A DNA stretch of 64,000 nucleotides. Origin: Adiantum capillus-veneris (Eukaryota; Streptophyta; Polypodiopsida; Polypodiales; Pteridaceae). The stretch is taken from positions 24,492,513-24,556,512 of the forward strand of contig CM043968.1 of the NCBI GenBank assembly GCA_014529385.2, in the 5' to 3' direction. Positions 35,580 to 47,580 of this stretch are shown here, piece after piece. The notes under the pieces were generated by a model, which was given only the letters and a program-made list of their open reading frames with translations, was not told where the DNA came from and did not search any database. A program made the position numbers and the translations under genes. The first letter of the stretch is position 1; each line of letters begins with the position of its first letter.

Positions 35580-36918
35580 CACTAGGTTGGTAATGGGACA
35601 CTTTTATGTCCTGGGACACTTTTATGTCCTGTTAAGTGACCATTTTCCTTGAATTATGTCAAGAGTTTCAAAATGTATTTTGAGGTGCTATCTAACTAGA
35701 AAGTTGTCTCATGAGCTGAAAAAAACTCGACATTTTTTTGGAATATCAATTCCATCTTTAACCTTGTCCTTGCACAACATTTCACAACCTAAACTGTGTG
35801 AAAAAACGGGTCCTATTTTTGGCTTTTTTCAACTTTTTGCAACTATACCACTCTAGAATTCATTTTTGTGAGGTCTATAATGCTAGAGAACTATCTTTAG
35901 TAGGCCTCAACATGTCCTGATGCTTCTAGGGAGAAATAAATATTAAAGTTGTAAGTTATGACCAAATTACAAAAATTGTCAAATCCTGTTTTTTAGCCAA
36001 TTTTAGCCCTTCTCTAATTTTTTTGGTGGATTTCATGATATCCAAATGCATTTTTTATTTTCTATGTCACATATTGTAACATAAAGCTAATATTCCTTCA
36101 GTTCTGGGGCACCTAGTACCCTATTTTGCATAGTATACAACGATGGTTGATTTTTTCAATTATAGAAGAAAACGAAACATTCTAGTATATCAAGTATAGC
36201 TTTTTCATTATTGTTAGTTTCTTGTGACAACTACATGTATTTTGTAGGTAGTAACCATATCTAGTCATAAGGATCAAATTTGGCTAGATATTGAATAGTT
36301 TCTATGGGATTCTACAACTCATAATGTTGAACCCAGTTTTTTCATGTTTGCTGTATTTAGCACTTCATCTTTGTCCCCAAGATTCCCCTTGGTAAGAGAT
36401 GTATTATTCTTTTGACATGCTCCATGGCTCCTTATGAACATAAAGGACAATAGGGAACTAAGAAAACATGCATATATTATTTGTATTGAGCATGGCTATA
36501 GAAACTTTGATGATAGGTTTGCAGAATGGTAAAAATTCAACTTTTTTGTACCTATTTATTTTGGCAAAACAAAAAATAGTGAGCGAGAAGCAATCATATG
36601 TTCTAATCACCAACCCATTGAAGTTAACTAGGGAATTTATCTCAAGTCCTACAAAAATCCCTAATCTTATTTTTATGCAACAAAATGTAAGAAATTATTG
36701 TTTTGATGAAAATGCACTGGTCCATCAACTTTGGAGGCTTGGTGTGACCAAAAGATGAGAAATTTTACAAGTTTCTTATTTTTTACATGTGTAGTAGGCC
36801 TTGAACTATAACCTCATGAAAGGATTTTACAAAATGAGTGGATCTACTATGGTTTTGGAGGTTTTTTTCAAAACCCTGAAAGGACACTTTTATGTCCTGT
36901 TAGGTTACCAACCTAGTG
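35580..36918 (-). mobile_element. Non-autonomous TIR DNA transposon, copy 2 (inverted to copy 1)
   Basis: Perfect 14-bp inverted ends CACTAGGTTGGTAA, flanked by TTAA on both sides. The left end holds two copies and the right end one copy of the GGACACTTTTATGTCC near-palindrome. The body is the reverse complement of 28448-29572, for example the shared GTGGATCTACTATGGTTTTGG near its right end. It is 214 bp longer than copy 1 and has no transposase frame. Orientation is set relative to copy 1. Confidence 0.75.
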
Positions 36919-36922
36919 TTAA

Positions 36923-37863
36923 GGACACATTCAAATGACATCCATTGTCTTAATAACTAGATCAAGGGATGGACATTTGTTTTAATCCAACAAGAGTTTG
37001 TTTTTGGTCTACTTAAATGAATTTTCTCTTGCTAGAATTGGTCATTCTAGTGACAGAAAATAAAAATAGTAGAAGGGCCAATTATGTACAACAGGCAAAA
37101 GGAATGTATTTGTGAGCTAGAGAGTTCCAAAACTTAAATACATTCTTCACAAGTGAAAACAAAATTTGATAAGGATTCAATCAGGATCTTATGGGACAAA
37201 GACGGGATATTAACAAGTCCAAAAGAGTCCAAAACGGATCCCGAAAGCCTCCGAAAGTAAAAAAGATAACCAAAAGGTGGGAATGAGAGCTAAGGTGTTA
37301 TGATACACACTTGCCAATCTAAAGCTATGTGGAGATAAGGTATGTGGTACACAAGCCTCCCATGCAAAAGATAAGGTGAGAGGAGTGGCTCTTAAAAATA
37401 CAAAATTGGTTTTTCAAAACCTAGGATAAGTATTTTTGGAATAACTAAAAAAAAAAGTGTTTTCGTACATAGGGGCCGCTTGGCTTATAAAAAACGGCAA
37501 GATGAAGAACTTTGTAGGTTTTTCATTTGAGGACTGCAAGAGGGAGTTTTCTGCGGTTTTTTGTAGGACTGCGCTAGAGAGAGCAGGGACACTTATGTCT
37601 TCCTGTCTCATGAAGCTCCATGCAATCCTCAGCCCAAAGAAGCTCTCTATGCTCTCCTCAAGGCTCATCATCTTATCTTTCTCTCTCTCCCACACAAGTC
37701 TCTATAGTTATGGTTGCTCAAGTTTATACTATTTAACTATGCAGGTTACTCTTCTCAATGCTTACATATCTTCTTTCCAACCCGATTCTTGCTTAATCCC
37801 AACAGATTCTATCGCCTGCAAGGTGTTTAGGGCCTTGGTATTGAGTTCAACGAGGTGTTTTAG
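36923..37863. other. No confirmed gene; possible leader of element C
   Basis: AT-rich to about 37440. 37457-37867 holds a 136-codon frame without recognised domain. CCTTGGTATTGAGTTCAAC near 37831-37850 vaguely resembles a Met-tRNA primer site, but no LTR partner is found. Confidence 0.35.
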
Positions 37864-39030
37864 GTGAAAGTTGTAATCGCAAACTCTTGTCCACAATACT
37901 ACATGGAGGACTATTGGGGACAAGTCAAACATGTTTATCAAGTAGCTGCTCTTGCAACAAGAGGACAAAATATCAATCTCGCTGCTAAGAGACCACCTCT
38001 TCAATGCTATGAGTGTGGAGGTCCACCTCGTGTAGCTGTGTGTCCTATTAGACTACAAAAGAATGCCAAACTAGTGCATACCAATCAAGGGAGCACATCT
38101 ACAATGCCGATACTCATGTGTAATCGATGTGGCATAGATCATTTGATTGCCCAAGGTCCTAATAATCCGAATGCACCAAACATCACACCATTAAACTTAA
38201 TTGAGATTACATAGGTGCCATCACAAAGTACATTGGTACCAGTAAATGTACTCACACGATCGATGCTCCAAAACCAAGATTATAATCTTGAAGAAAGAGA
38301 CATGACCTCAGTCGCCCGATCCAAGAAGAAGAAGAAAACACAAAGGAAGAGATCACAAAAGGTAACGAAGTCAAACCCTAGTTCAAAGACTAACATAGGG
38401 ACTAGTGATGACCCGTGTATATGAACGACGCTGAAAATGATTTTGATTCAGGTGAGACCATGGAGACTAAAACGACCAGTAGAAAAGAAAAAAACAAGGA
38501 TGATCATGATGAGCCACAATGGACATAACCCATGGAACGTAGGAAGAATATCGGAACTTACCCAAACCCTATAGAGAAGATCGAGTGAGTCAATCAATTA
38601 GGGAGTTTGGTAGAAGAGACCCAAAGGGAGCTAGAACCAACACCTAGGAAGATCCAAATTACAGACACAATATCTCCTACATGAAATCAACCTCACAAAG
38701 ACCATAGACCTTCAGCCGTACCTAGTGTCATCCAAGAAGAAAGTGACTTTAAGTCATTGGGAAGTGGGCGTACTCCCTTCTTGTTGGAGAGAATGTTTAT
38801 AGAGGGATTACTTGACTCTATTGAAGAAATGGAGATCCCATCTTCCCCATGTCAAGGGACTGAAGGCCAAAAAGTTCCGTTAAATATTGCCAAATTTATG
38901 GATTTCATAGCTTCAAAAGTTAGAACCACCATCATGTCTAAACTATATGGAGACCCCGAGCTATTCCTAGCTCTTCGAGCTTTCCTCAATGGAGAACTGA
39001 AGGTCAGGTTACCACAATTTTGTAGATAGG
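37864..39030 (+). pseudogene. gag C terminus and gag-pol linker (element C)
   Basis: Contains LQCYECGGPPRVAVCP and LMCNRCGIDHLIAQGP, a pair of degenerate CCHC knuckles with ligands lost in each. It continues through a Lys-rich stretch (SKKKKKTQRKRSQK) and the linker ending NGELKVRLPQFCR. Several stops (38212, 38422, 38526) break it. Confidence 0.7.
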
Positions 39031-39059
39031 TCTAATGAAGTGCCAGTGGAGGAGAAACC

Positions 39060-39867
39060 TTAGATCCACAACCTAACCTGAATGAGAAATCTGTTTTTGA
39101 AATACCTATCAACAAATCAGGACAATACTTTGAAGGTGATGAATCCAATGCGACCCTACCAATCACTACCAAAGGATTAACGGTGAATGGAATCCTTGAT
39201 GGGGGCGCTGGGGTTAGCATTGTGACTAAAAATTGTTGGGAATCTATGGGGAGACCTCATATTGGGACTACAAACATAGTTGTAAAGATGGCCAATGGGA
39301 CCATTGTTAAACCTATTGGGATGCTAGAAGATCTCAAGATCAAGGTTCTTGGACACAAGAAAGACACACCTTCATTTTTCCAAGCACACTATGTCATCTG
39401 AGATAATATTAGGACGTCCTTTCATGAGGGAAGCAAAATGGTGCATGAATGGTCTAAAAACCATGTCTACTTACAGTTCCAAGACTCTATTATGCGAGTT
39501 GATCTTGTGACTGATCGAGCATATCCTCTGGGAAATGGATTTATAATTGACCATCGATCTAACACCACGATTCACTCGGCCCCATTGCGGTATTGTTACA
39601 CGTGTAAAAAGGACACTGATGTTGGAGAAGATTCCCCTTATATGGATGTTACATCCTTTCATGAGGGAAGAAAAATGGTGCATGAATGGTCTAAAAACCA
39701 TGTCTACTTACAGTTCCAAGACTCTATCATTCGAGTTGTTCTTGTGACTGGTCGAGCACATCCTCTAGGAAATGGATTTATAATTGACCATCGATCTAAC
39801 ACCACAATTCACTTGGCCCCATTGCAAGGACACTAATGTTGGAGAAGATTCCCCTTATATGGATGTT
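39060..39867 (+). pseudogene. Retropepsin with internal duplication (element C)
   Basis: NGILDGGAGVSIVTKNCWES (39186-39245) is the protease active-site region, with Gly in place of Thr/Ser after the Asp. The C-terminal half is followed by MVHEWSKNHVYLQFQDSI, which occurs twice because of a 237-bp tandem duplication (39417-39653 and 39654-39867). Confidence 0.75.
39417..39867 (+). repeat. 237-bp tandem duplication in element C
   Basis: TCCTTTCATGAGGGAAG recurs at 39654 with the following about 210 bp nearly identical. The second unit lacks about 20 bp around TATTGTTACACGTGT. Confidence 0.9.
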
Positions 39868-40495
39868 CTACCTGGAATGACTGAGTCTGACACGTAGACT
39901 GGGTCCACCTGGTAGCAACCATAGACACTTGGATAAATAGAGGGACAACTTGTGTAACACCTGAGGGGGACGAAGTGCCACAACTTGTACCTTTAAATAT
40001 GATAGGAGCAATGCATATAGCTTCTGATGACCTACCAGATGAAGGCTTGACTGACATTGGAACCAGTAGCGTCTCAGAAGAATATAGCCAACACAATTTG
40101 GAGTTGGAATCATGAGTTGAAATTGACTCCGAGGACGAAGAATCCGAGTTAAATGTGGGGACAAACCACTCAAGGCCGAGTGGTACCCTAGATGACAAGC
40201 TATCCTGGAGAGGAGAAGACACGAGTAGCAATTCATCTAGCGACTCTGCACTAGAGATTGGCCATAATAAAAAATTAGACAAGAGGAGTAAGCACTATAA
40301 GAGGCAACGATATCGAGCCAATGTACGTGCTAGGGTAAATGAAAAGAAATCTACTGCAGAATGGCTCACTTATATGGGGCATGTGATGCTCATCGGAAGT
40401 TGGTAGATAATTGGGGTGAATACCTTCAAAGCGTCATGTAGTGCAGCCCACAACCCATTGAGATTGCACAATTAGAGGCGGTAGAGAAGCCAAAG

Positions 40496-40717
40496 TTGAG
40501 TTGTACTATAAGGAGACGCCAAAACCGAGAGTTAGCTCAACAACTAAGGGAAGTGGAAGCAAAATTGCACTCCACAACACAACCATATCCCATGGACTTA
40601 CACCTTGCACTTGATCATTTCAAATCCTACACCACGGAGGAGCATAAGGTTGTGTATACAAAGCCCAAAGAACGCATACTAATGGAAGTAATAGATTCTA
40701 TGATTGTCCGATGGTAG
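40496..40717 (+). pseudogene. Pre-RT linker (element C)
   Basis: Reads YTTEEHKVVYTKPKERILME, a linker upstream of RT, then stops; the RT fingers that should follow are deleted. Confidence 0.5.
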
Positions 40718-41162
40718 TTTAGAGGACCAAGCTAAAATCGCTTTTATAGTTGAATTTGGAGTGCTCGCATTTTGTGTTGTGGCTTTTGGCTTAACTAATG
40801 CCCCTGCTACATTTCAAAGATTAATAAACACAGCTTTTAGGAAATATTTAAGGGAGTTTTGCAAAGCGTTTTTAGATGACCTTTGTGTTTATTCTTCGTG
40901 GAAAGAACATCTATCATGTTTACAAAAAGTATTTGAAAGGTGCAAATTGTATCGCATCTCATTGAACCCTTTCAAATGCCAATTTTGGATTAAGCATGGA
41001 GTCCATTTAGAGCATATTGTGTGCGAGAATGGGATTTCCTCATATGAAAGCAAAATTAAAGCCATTGCTAATTTACCACCACCTACAAACTATAAGGGAG
41101 TCCAAAGATTCATGGGGCATGTTGGTCATTATCGACGGTTTATTTTAACTTTGCTAAGATAG
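40704..41162 (+). pseudogene. Reverse transcriptase, C-terminal half (element C)
   Basis: FGLTNAPATFQRLINTAFRK, AFLDDLCVYSS (catalytic FLDD) and FMGHVGHYRRFI. The fingers and first catalytic Asp are missing, so the enzyme is inactive. Confidence 0.92.
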
Positions 41163-41640
41163 CTTGTCCATTGTACAAGCTTCTTATCCAGTTTCACTAG
41201 ACTGAGGAGTGTGACCATGCCTATGAATTATTAAAAAGGGCCCTAACAAGTGCTCCAATCCTGCGAGTGTCCGATTGGAACGTAATTTTCCATGTGCATA
41301 TTGATGCATCAAACTTTGCTATTGGGCGTGTTTTAGCTCAACCAGGAGAACATAAATTGGACTATCCCATTAGCTTTGCAAGTTGCCAAGTGAATGATGC
41401 TGAGAGGAACTACACCACTGCAGAGCGGAAAGGTTTAGCTATGATTTATGTAGTAAATAAATTTTGCTATTACCTTCTTGCCAACAAGTTTGTTTTTTAT
41501 GTGGATCATCAAGCGTTGTTGTATATAATAAACAAACCATGTTCCACGGGAAGAATTACGCGATGGTCTTTAATTCTTCTTGAGTTTTATTTTACCGTTA
41601 TGGTGAGACTCGATGACAAATTGCCCGATACTTCCCTATT
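41163..41640 (+). pseudogene. RNase H (element C)
   Basis: VHIDASNFAIGRVLAQPGEH, NYTTAERKGLAMIYVVNKF and FYVDHQALLYIINKPCSTGR show the Asp, Glu and Asp of the active site in one open frame (from 41267), continuous with the integrase. Confidence 0.92.
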
Positions 41641-42496
41641 CCTAGTTGAGACCATGCCTGAATGGAGTGAGAAGATTGTAAACTTTTTAGTTAATGGTTT
41701 TCCACCCAAGGAGCTTCGTAAGGATATAACTCGAAAGCTACTAAAGGAATGTGAACCTTATTCTCTAATTGCAGGTACTCTCTACAAGCTAGGGAAGGAC
41801 GATATTCTTAGACAATGTGCTCCCGAGGATGAGTATTTGTACATACTGCAAGAAGCACACATGGGCATAGCTGGAGGACATTTTTCAGGACAACTAACTG
41901 TTAAGAAGGTGTTGCAATTAGGCTATTGGTGGCCCACCTTATTCAAGGATGTATCACTTTTTGCAAAGGGATGTGATGAATTCCAACGTTACAAGACCAC
42001 ACAACGGAAGGATCGGATGCCCTTACATCCTATTAAAGTGTCCCAACCATTTGAAAAATGGGGTTTAGACTTTGTAGGCCCAATTAGTCCGGCAGCCCAT
42101 AACACCCAAACCCGATATATTATTGTTGTGACTGACTATGTGACAAAGTGGATAGAAACTAAGGCGATACGCAAGGTTGATGCAAGGTCAACCACTAAGT
42201 TTCTCTTTGAGAACATTATCACGCAATTTTTCAAATTGTGAGCGATAATGGCACTCATTTTATAAATAAAATGATATAAGGAACTCACAACAAGCTTCAT
42301 GATATCCCACTATAAGTCATCACCTTATTATCCACAAGCAAATGGCCAAGTTGAGAGTACCAACAAGACTTTAATTTCTATCTTGACCAAGACCGTAGAG
42401 GCTCATCACACCGATTGGGATTCAAAGCTAACGTCGGCTCTATGGGCTTATTGTATTGCGTATAAAGTGGCCATTAATGTATACCATTCAAAATGA
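41641..42496 (+). pseudogene. Integrase (element C)
   Basis: The zinc module is AHMGIAGGHFSGQLTVKKV plus GCDEFQRYK, in which the second Cys has become Phe. The core has WGLDFVGP (Asp), then a frameshift near 42235, SDNGTHF (second Asp) and PQANGQVESTNKT (Glu). The frame ends at 42496 within the core. Confidence 0.9.
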
Positions 42497-42874
42497 TACT
42501 TCCTAGGCTTATGTTTTCCTCCATAGCACCCGCAGGCATGACCAAAAAGCTTTGAGCCACGACCCCGTTGTCATAACTGACAGGAGTGTGCAAGATTCCA
42601 AGGACAACAGTTTTCTCTTGTTAATACCATTGACTTGGATGGCATTCTCGGATAAAGACGGCTTTCCTAACTGACACCACACTCCACAGGATAACAGATT
42701 ATGTTTAGGTTATGTGTCCAATAAAGAGTTAGATAGCACTTTCCCATAGGTTCTATTTAACTCGATGGGGTATCGTAGAGGTGGCTCAAAATCTACCAAA
42801 TTGTTCTTAGATTCAACTTGAAATGCATGTGTAACTCCTGGTTTGGCCTCTTGTTGGCGCCTAATATGTTGTTG
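42497..42874. other. Junction sequence, no gene seen
   Basis: Lies between the plus-strand integrase core and a minus-strand integrase tail. No LTR or repeat boundary recognised. Confidence 0.4.
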
Positions 42875-43303
42875 TCACTCATGAGCCTCGGCTTGAGCTT
42901 GTATCTTTTTCAATTTTGATTGTGCCTTGGTTGCCTTTTTCTGATGAATGGCACGTAGCTCCTCTTGGCCTAAAGGATCATAGTATCTTTTAAATTTACT
43001 CCTATTGAAGAATACAATGGTTTCCACTCCATCAAGAGTTTCCACACGAATGGTACCTTGTGGGGTGAATTCACATACTCTATATGGTCCTTTTCCCACA
43101 TATTTCAGCTTTTTCTTCTTGTTACGCACTCCATACATAAGAACTTTATCCCCAACCTTGATATCCTTGTTCTTTAAATGACGATCAAACCATTTATTTT
43201 GCCTATCGTTCTCCACAAGTGCATTTTGCACAGCCAATTGCCTCTCTTCATCTAAGCGCTCAAGGATATATACTAAAGAGTTACCATCCCATATATACAA
43301 CAA
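42875..43303 (-). pseudogene. Gypsy integrase C-terminal fragment, reverse orientation
   Basis: The 142-codon frame reads RLDEERQLAVQNALVENDRQ, IKVGDKVLMYGVRNKKKKLK, YVGKGPYRVCEF (GPY motif) and ETIVFFNRSKFKRYYDPLG. This is the standard C-terminal region of a gypsy integrase. It faces opposite to element C and stops where the core should begin, so it is either an inverted piece of C or a second element. Confidence 0.85.
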
Positions 43304-43439
43304 AGTGTACTATCAATAGAGGAATGAGCCTCCCTCGAGTCCCCCAACATCCCAGCCCGATTCAGTAGTACTTTTTAATCTAAGCAAGCAACTGGGGCTG
43401 TCACAAGTCCTCTATTTCCCCCGCAGATGGCCTCACCAC

Positions 43440-43860
43440 AGCCACCATCGAGGGCCCACCCTCCCATGGACGCTACTGCACCGCAAGGTAACCCCCTTCT
43501 GTGATTCTCCCCACTTCAATTATCAAACAACATGAAACCGAGTATGTTTCCAAGGCTATCATTGGGTATTTCTTTGGTCCGCTCCACCACTCGAAGCCCT
43601 CAAAGCAGCTCCAAGGGGTTTAACAACAACTTTTATGTTTTCCTCCTCAAAGACGAATCTGTGGCCATCAAGCTCCTCGGTGCAGGATAGTGGATGTTCC
43701 GCCATTCTCCGGTCTACCTAGTGAGGTGGACTCCATCCTTCACACCCACATCAAACCCTCGGTCTTCCTGGTTTGGGTTTAGCTACCTAACTTGCCTCTT
43801 CACTACCAGCCCCTCATTAGGTCCATTGTGAACCCCTTGACAACATCCTGCCCGCGGGGG
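43440..43860 (+). pseudogene. LINE ORF1 fragment (DUF4283-like)
   Basis: Reads VYLVRWTPSF and, in another frame, VFLVWV*LPNLPLHYQPL, the conserved core of the RNA-binding ORF1 domain of plant L1 LINEs (usual form VWVRLPNLPLHYW). Stops interrupt it, and it ends at the microsatellite at 43886. Confidence 0.55.
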
Positions 43861-43882
43861 GGGCTTTGATAGGAATCATAGG

Positions 43883-43885
<3 letters not shown>

Positions 43886-43943
<58 letters not shown>
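43886..43943. repeat. (TC)n microsatellite, left flank of element D
   Basis: TC tract running directly into the left LTR of element D. The tract resumes on the other side at 49457. Confidence 0.95.
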
Positions 43944-43947
<4 letters not shown>

Positions 43948-44073
43948 AGACCGCGGGGGACTAGACCATGCAACTCTCCACCTAACCGTGCCATATATAG
44001 ACTCCTAGCCCCTAAATATAGCGCCCCTTGACCGCATGTCCATCCTGGCCCTTGGCCCTGCCCTTGGCTGACA
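43944..44073 (-). repeat. 3' LTR of element D (130 bp)
   Basis: Minus strand starts TGTCAGCCAAGGGCAGGG and ends CCGCGGTCTTAGA. The usual TG...CA end has one change (CA to GA). About 95% similar by eye to 49325-49455. Confidence 0.9.
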
Positions 44074-44087
44074 TTACTCCCCCCTTT
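44074..44087 (-). other. Polypurine tract (element D)
   Basis: Minus strand AAAGGGGGGAG TAA immediately before the LTR TG. Confidence 0.8.
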
Positions 44088-44310
44088 GGAGAAGCGTTTT
44101 CGTCCTCGAAAACACAAGTGGTAGTATCTTCGTAAGAACACTGATGTTTTCCTTATTGGCATCCTCTACACGGGCCAATTGTCCATATGACCGATACCTG
44201 GTGCAGTGAGGAGGTTCAATGAAACCAAGAGCAACATCTTGATTTTCAACATTGTTGTCCTTTTGCAACCACCCGTATCTAAATGGTAAGTCATGATAAC
44301 TCATGTGAGT
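44074..44310 (-). pseudogene. Possible remnant of gypsy pol 3' end (element D)
   Basis: The frames read RYRSYGQLARVEDANKE and FRGRKRFSKGGSNVSQ. The second resembles the closing FEDExxxxKGGxNV of plant gypsy pol. The rest of pol cannot be followed upstream. Confidence 0.4.
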
Positions 44311-44572
44311 ATCTTGAAAAGCTCATAGCTACTAAAAGATAGAATAGGGAGTGTCCTCATGTCAGACTTCTGAACATTTTGGAACACACAGAACCACATG
44401 TTCACCCCTAACAAAGGTTACATGCCAACATACTCTGTCAGCACACCTACTAAGTCCTTGACTTATGAAACTATCGGTATCCAACCCCACCACAACAGGT
44501 GTTCAAAGTTGAAAACCTAACCTAAGAAAATTCTAGAATAAGGAGAGAATCACCTATTCAAAATGCATTGTG

Positions 44573-44648
44573 CTAACGTATGCTCTTAGCAGATCCTTTA
44601 GCACGGTTTACTAACGTATGCGCTTAGCATATCCTTTAGTACTAAATA
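44573..44648. repeat. 38-bp tandem duplication in element D
   Basis: CTAACGTATGCTCTTAGC is repeated 38 bp later as CTAACGTATGCGCTTAGC. Confidence 0.85.
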
Positions 44649-47466
44649 GAATACTTGTAAGCTGCCCATCCAACGTGGGATGAATAACAGCAGTAAGAGT
44701 GAGGTACTTTCCCCAACCACTTACAGACAGTTTTCCACGACTGACGACAAACTATGACTCAACCATTGAGTATCCAGCCATATACTCGATATAGAATGGA
44801 GACAACCAACTAGGTTGAAGGTAGATTGGAGGTTCCAGCAACCAATCACTAACATCCATACTCAGCCATCACCTTGTATGGTAGGGTGTAAACTCATACG
44901 AAATCTGCAAGAGAGATTGCACTAGCAATGCAAAAGGGTGCAGAAAGAATAAAGTCCATGTATTTGCATGCCGCTCCAAATAAATTTGTGTTAAACACTA
45001 GGGCCCATAACACCCAGTGTGCATGCATTTAACACAAACATATCCAAACCACAATTCCATGACGAGACTTTCCACGATACTTACGTGAAAATCTTGCAAC
45101 AAAGTTGGACCATAATAGAATGTGACAACCCGGTCACACCTAGGAACCAACCATGAGACCTTCTCATGAACGTAGCATACTTTGCAGCAAAAGTTGGACC
45201 ATAATAGAATGTGACAACCCGGTCACACCTAGGAACCAACCATGAGACATTCTCATGAACGTAGCATACTTTGCTATATGTAGAAACGACCCTCCGTTAA
45301 GGTGGTTTCACAGCACTTGTAATCACAACAAGTCTGTACTTAGTACCCGACAAATTTTGGCCACTGAAATTGTTCCTGATACTATGTGCGTTAATTGGTC
45401 TAATGAACGGATGCGACCAGCACCTAGGGACTTCGTCGCGACACATCATTTCGAATTGGGCGCCAGTGTCAGTCCCAGAGACTCATATTCTCCACATGTG
45501 GAATATGTCTCAAGTAAGGATGCCAGGAAAAGTGACATCCATCAAGTACGAGTTGTACTTGTGTGTGGAGGTAACTACGAACACTCTGCGACACGAGTGA
45601 GAGGGACCCTCATTATCATGCTCCACACTGGCTAAACCAAGCTCCTTGAGTTCCTAAACCATGTTGTATCCCATGTGACAACATGTGCCAAATCGAACCC
45701 TACAAGTAGGTTCGTAACAACAGAAGGCAAAAAGGTAGATTGGACACTTGGCCCAAAATACTTTGTGCTGACATGCCCTTGGCATGGCTCTGTAACATTC
45801 AAGCGTACTTATACGTCTTGAAAAACCAAGTAAAGCATACTGAAAAAGGAATAACACCAAATCAATAGATGCGTACCTGGAGATTTGAACGGAATGTTCA
45901 CTTACCCGTATTCAAACGGAGAGGAGCACGTCTCCTACGTGAAAAAAAACAAATAGTATTGCACTGGAAACCATGGGTGTTGCCCTCGCAATCCAACCCC
46001 TTTGGTTAACATCTACGTAGTCAAACCCCTTGGTAAGACCCTCCATAGAAACTGCACAACTAGCAGGTAACGGTTATCAACATAGTCAACCGTATACATA
46101 TTGATTGGAATCAACCAAAAGTTGAATTTGTCCACTACCGCGTGGTAGATTGCGAAATTCGTTCCTTGAAAGGCTAACGGGGAGAGATCAAACTGTGATC
46201 CTCAATGCCTATGGGATGATGTAGCAGTCACCCGCCGGGTCGTACCCCAAAACAATATGTCCATAGACACTCCGAAGTGCTATAGAGAGAACATGGAATC
46301 CACACAAGTGGACTGCCTAGCTCTGGTGGACAGCCATGCTGTCACAACTGATTGCTGCATCTATACTTCCTTGTATAGATCAGCTGCTATGAGTTGAAGA
46401 TTTATCAAAAACTCAACTTGAGTGTTGCACTGAAATCATGTAGTGCAAAAATGACACTGTAAACATCCTGAATGACAAGACCTTTGCTTGTCCATTAACG
46501 TCAATGTATACTTCCCTGGGTAGATCTGTTCACTCTTGAAAACAATCACCCAAAGAATGCCAATAGTTGGGTCTTACCCTTGGCCTAACAATGGCTCTTA
46601 GTCTGTGTGTCTCATAGCCCTTGTGCAAATTAGTGTTCAATGGACGAACCGATGAAGACTAATTTGAGTAGCATCTTAGCCACGTGCTAGCGAAAAGTTA
46701 GAGCACCTTGGCTCAGGCTGACTCACAAGAAAAACACGTATCAAAAGCTTCTTAGAAGATTTTCATTATTTCCTTAAAAAGAGAGAACGAGAGAGAAGAA
46801 GAGCATGCTGGGCTGCGGAACTTTCCTTGAACAACTATGATGTGTATAGTTGATTGCCATGCTCATGTGCATCTTATGCCTAACATGCAGCGTATCCTAG
46901 AAGCATGCAACAAGTTTCTGCTATGACTCTCTCATTGAGAGAGGTAACAGAAAAACACAACCACATCTTGATCTACCTACCTTGCAGGGTCGTGGTTGTA
47001 TGAAAATGACGTAGCATTGGCACTTTGCCTGTGAAATAAGTCCTAGATTTAGGTTCCTTTTAGTGTTGTTGGGTGTTGATAGAAACCAACCATCAGGTTC
47101 AACAATCCATCACTGAGTCTGTCCTTGACAGAGTTGCGAGTGTGATAGCGGAAGCATAATGCATAAAGTGGTGGAAGCCATGCCACCTTCTTAGCATGCC
47201 TTGTATGCAAAAACGTAAGCCCTTGGCTACTATAACGGTCTCAAGCGTGAGAACCAAAATCATAAGTGCTTTGCACAGAATAAACTAGTACGGATTCTGT
47301 GAGCTGACATTCCCTATTTTGCCAGTTCCCCAAACTTGTGTGCCAAAGCCCTTGATTCCAAATCAATGGCAGTATCTCGGCACAAGGGAGAAGCCATGCC
47401 AAAGCACTTTGCTTTGCACAATGATAGTAATTGTCATGAAATTTTGTAGGAGAAAACTTGCTCACA
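44649..47466. other. Element D interior, no gene seen
   Basis: A 126-codon plus-strand frame at 45255-45635 has no recognised domain and spans the duplication. On the minus strand I could not follow gag, protease or RT motifs. Confidence 0.45.
45097..45274. repeat. 89-bp tandem duplication in element D
   Basis: Two nearly identical units containing GTTGGACCATAATAGAATG and GAACGTAGCATACTTTGC. The few differences suggest a fairly recent duplication. Confidence 0.93.
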
Positions 47467-47580
47467 GATGGCTCATAGCCATATGTGGATGTCGGATAGA
47501 TGGCTCATAGCCATATGTGGCTGTCGGATAGATGGCTCATAGCCATATCTGATGTCTCCTAGATGGTTGATAGCCATATT
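47467..47580. repeat. Four-unit tandem array, 31-32 bp period (element D)
   Basis: Units starting GATGGCTCATAGCCATAT at 47467, 47499, 47531 and, diverged, 47562. Each unit contains the inverted repeat ATGGCTCATAGCCAT. Confidence 0.92.

Larger units (their letters stand above)
37864..42496 (+). mobile_element. Ty3/gypsy element C, decayed
   Basis: Plus-strand order: gag zinc-knuckle region, protease, linker, truncated RT, RNase H, integrase zinc module and core. The gag capsid domain and the first half of RT are missing, LTRs are not recognised, and a tandem duplication interrupts the protease region. Sequence differs clearly from A/B (DGGAGVSIVTK and FLDDLCVYS instead of DSGAGIAIATK and YIDDLCVHS), so it is a related but separate subfamily. 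No second protease or 3' ORF is seen; the element breaks off at about 42496. Confidence 0.9.

Noticed and set aside
37831-37850. Primer-binding site for element C
   Set aside because: CTTGGTATTGAG only partly matches the Met-tRNA site, and no LTR pair could be found around element C.
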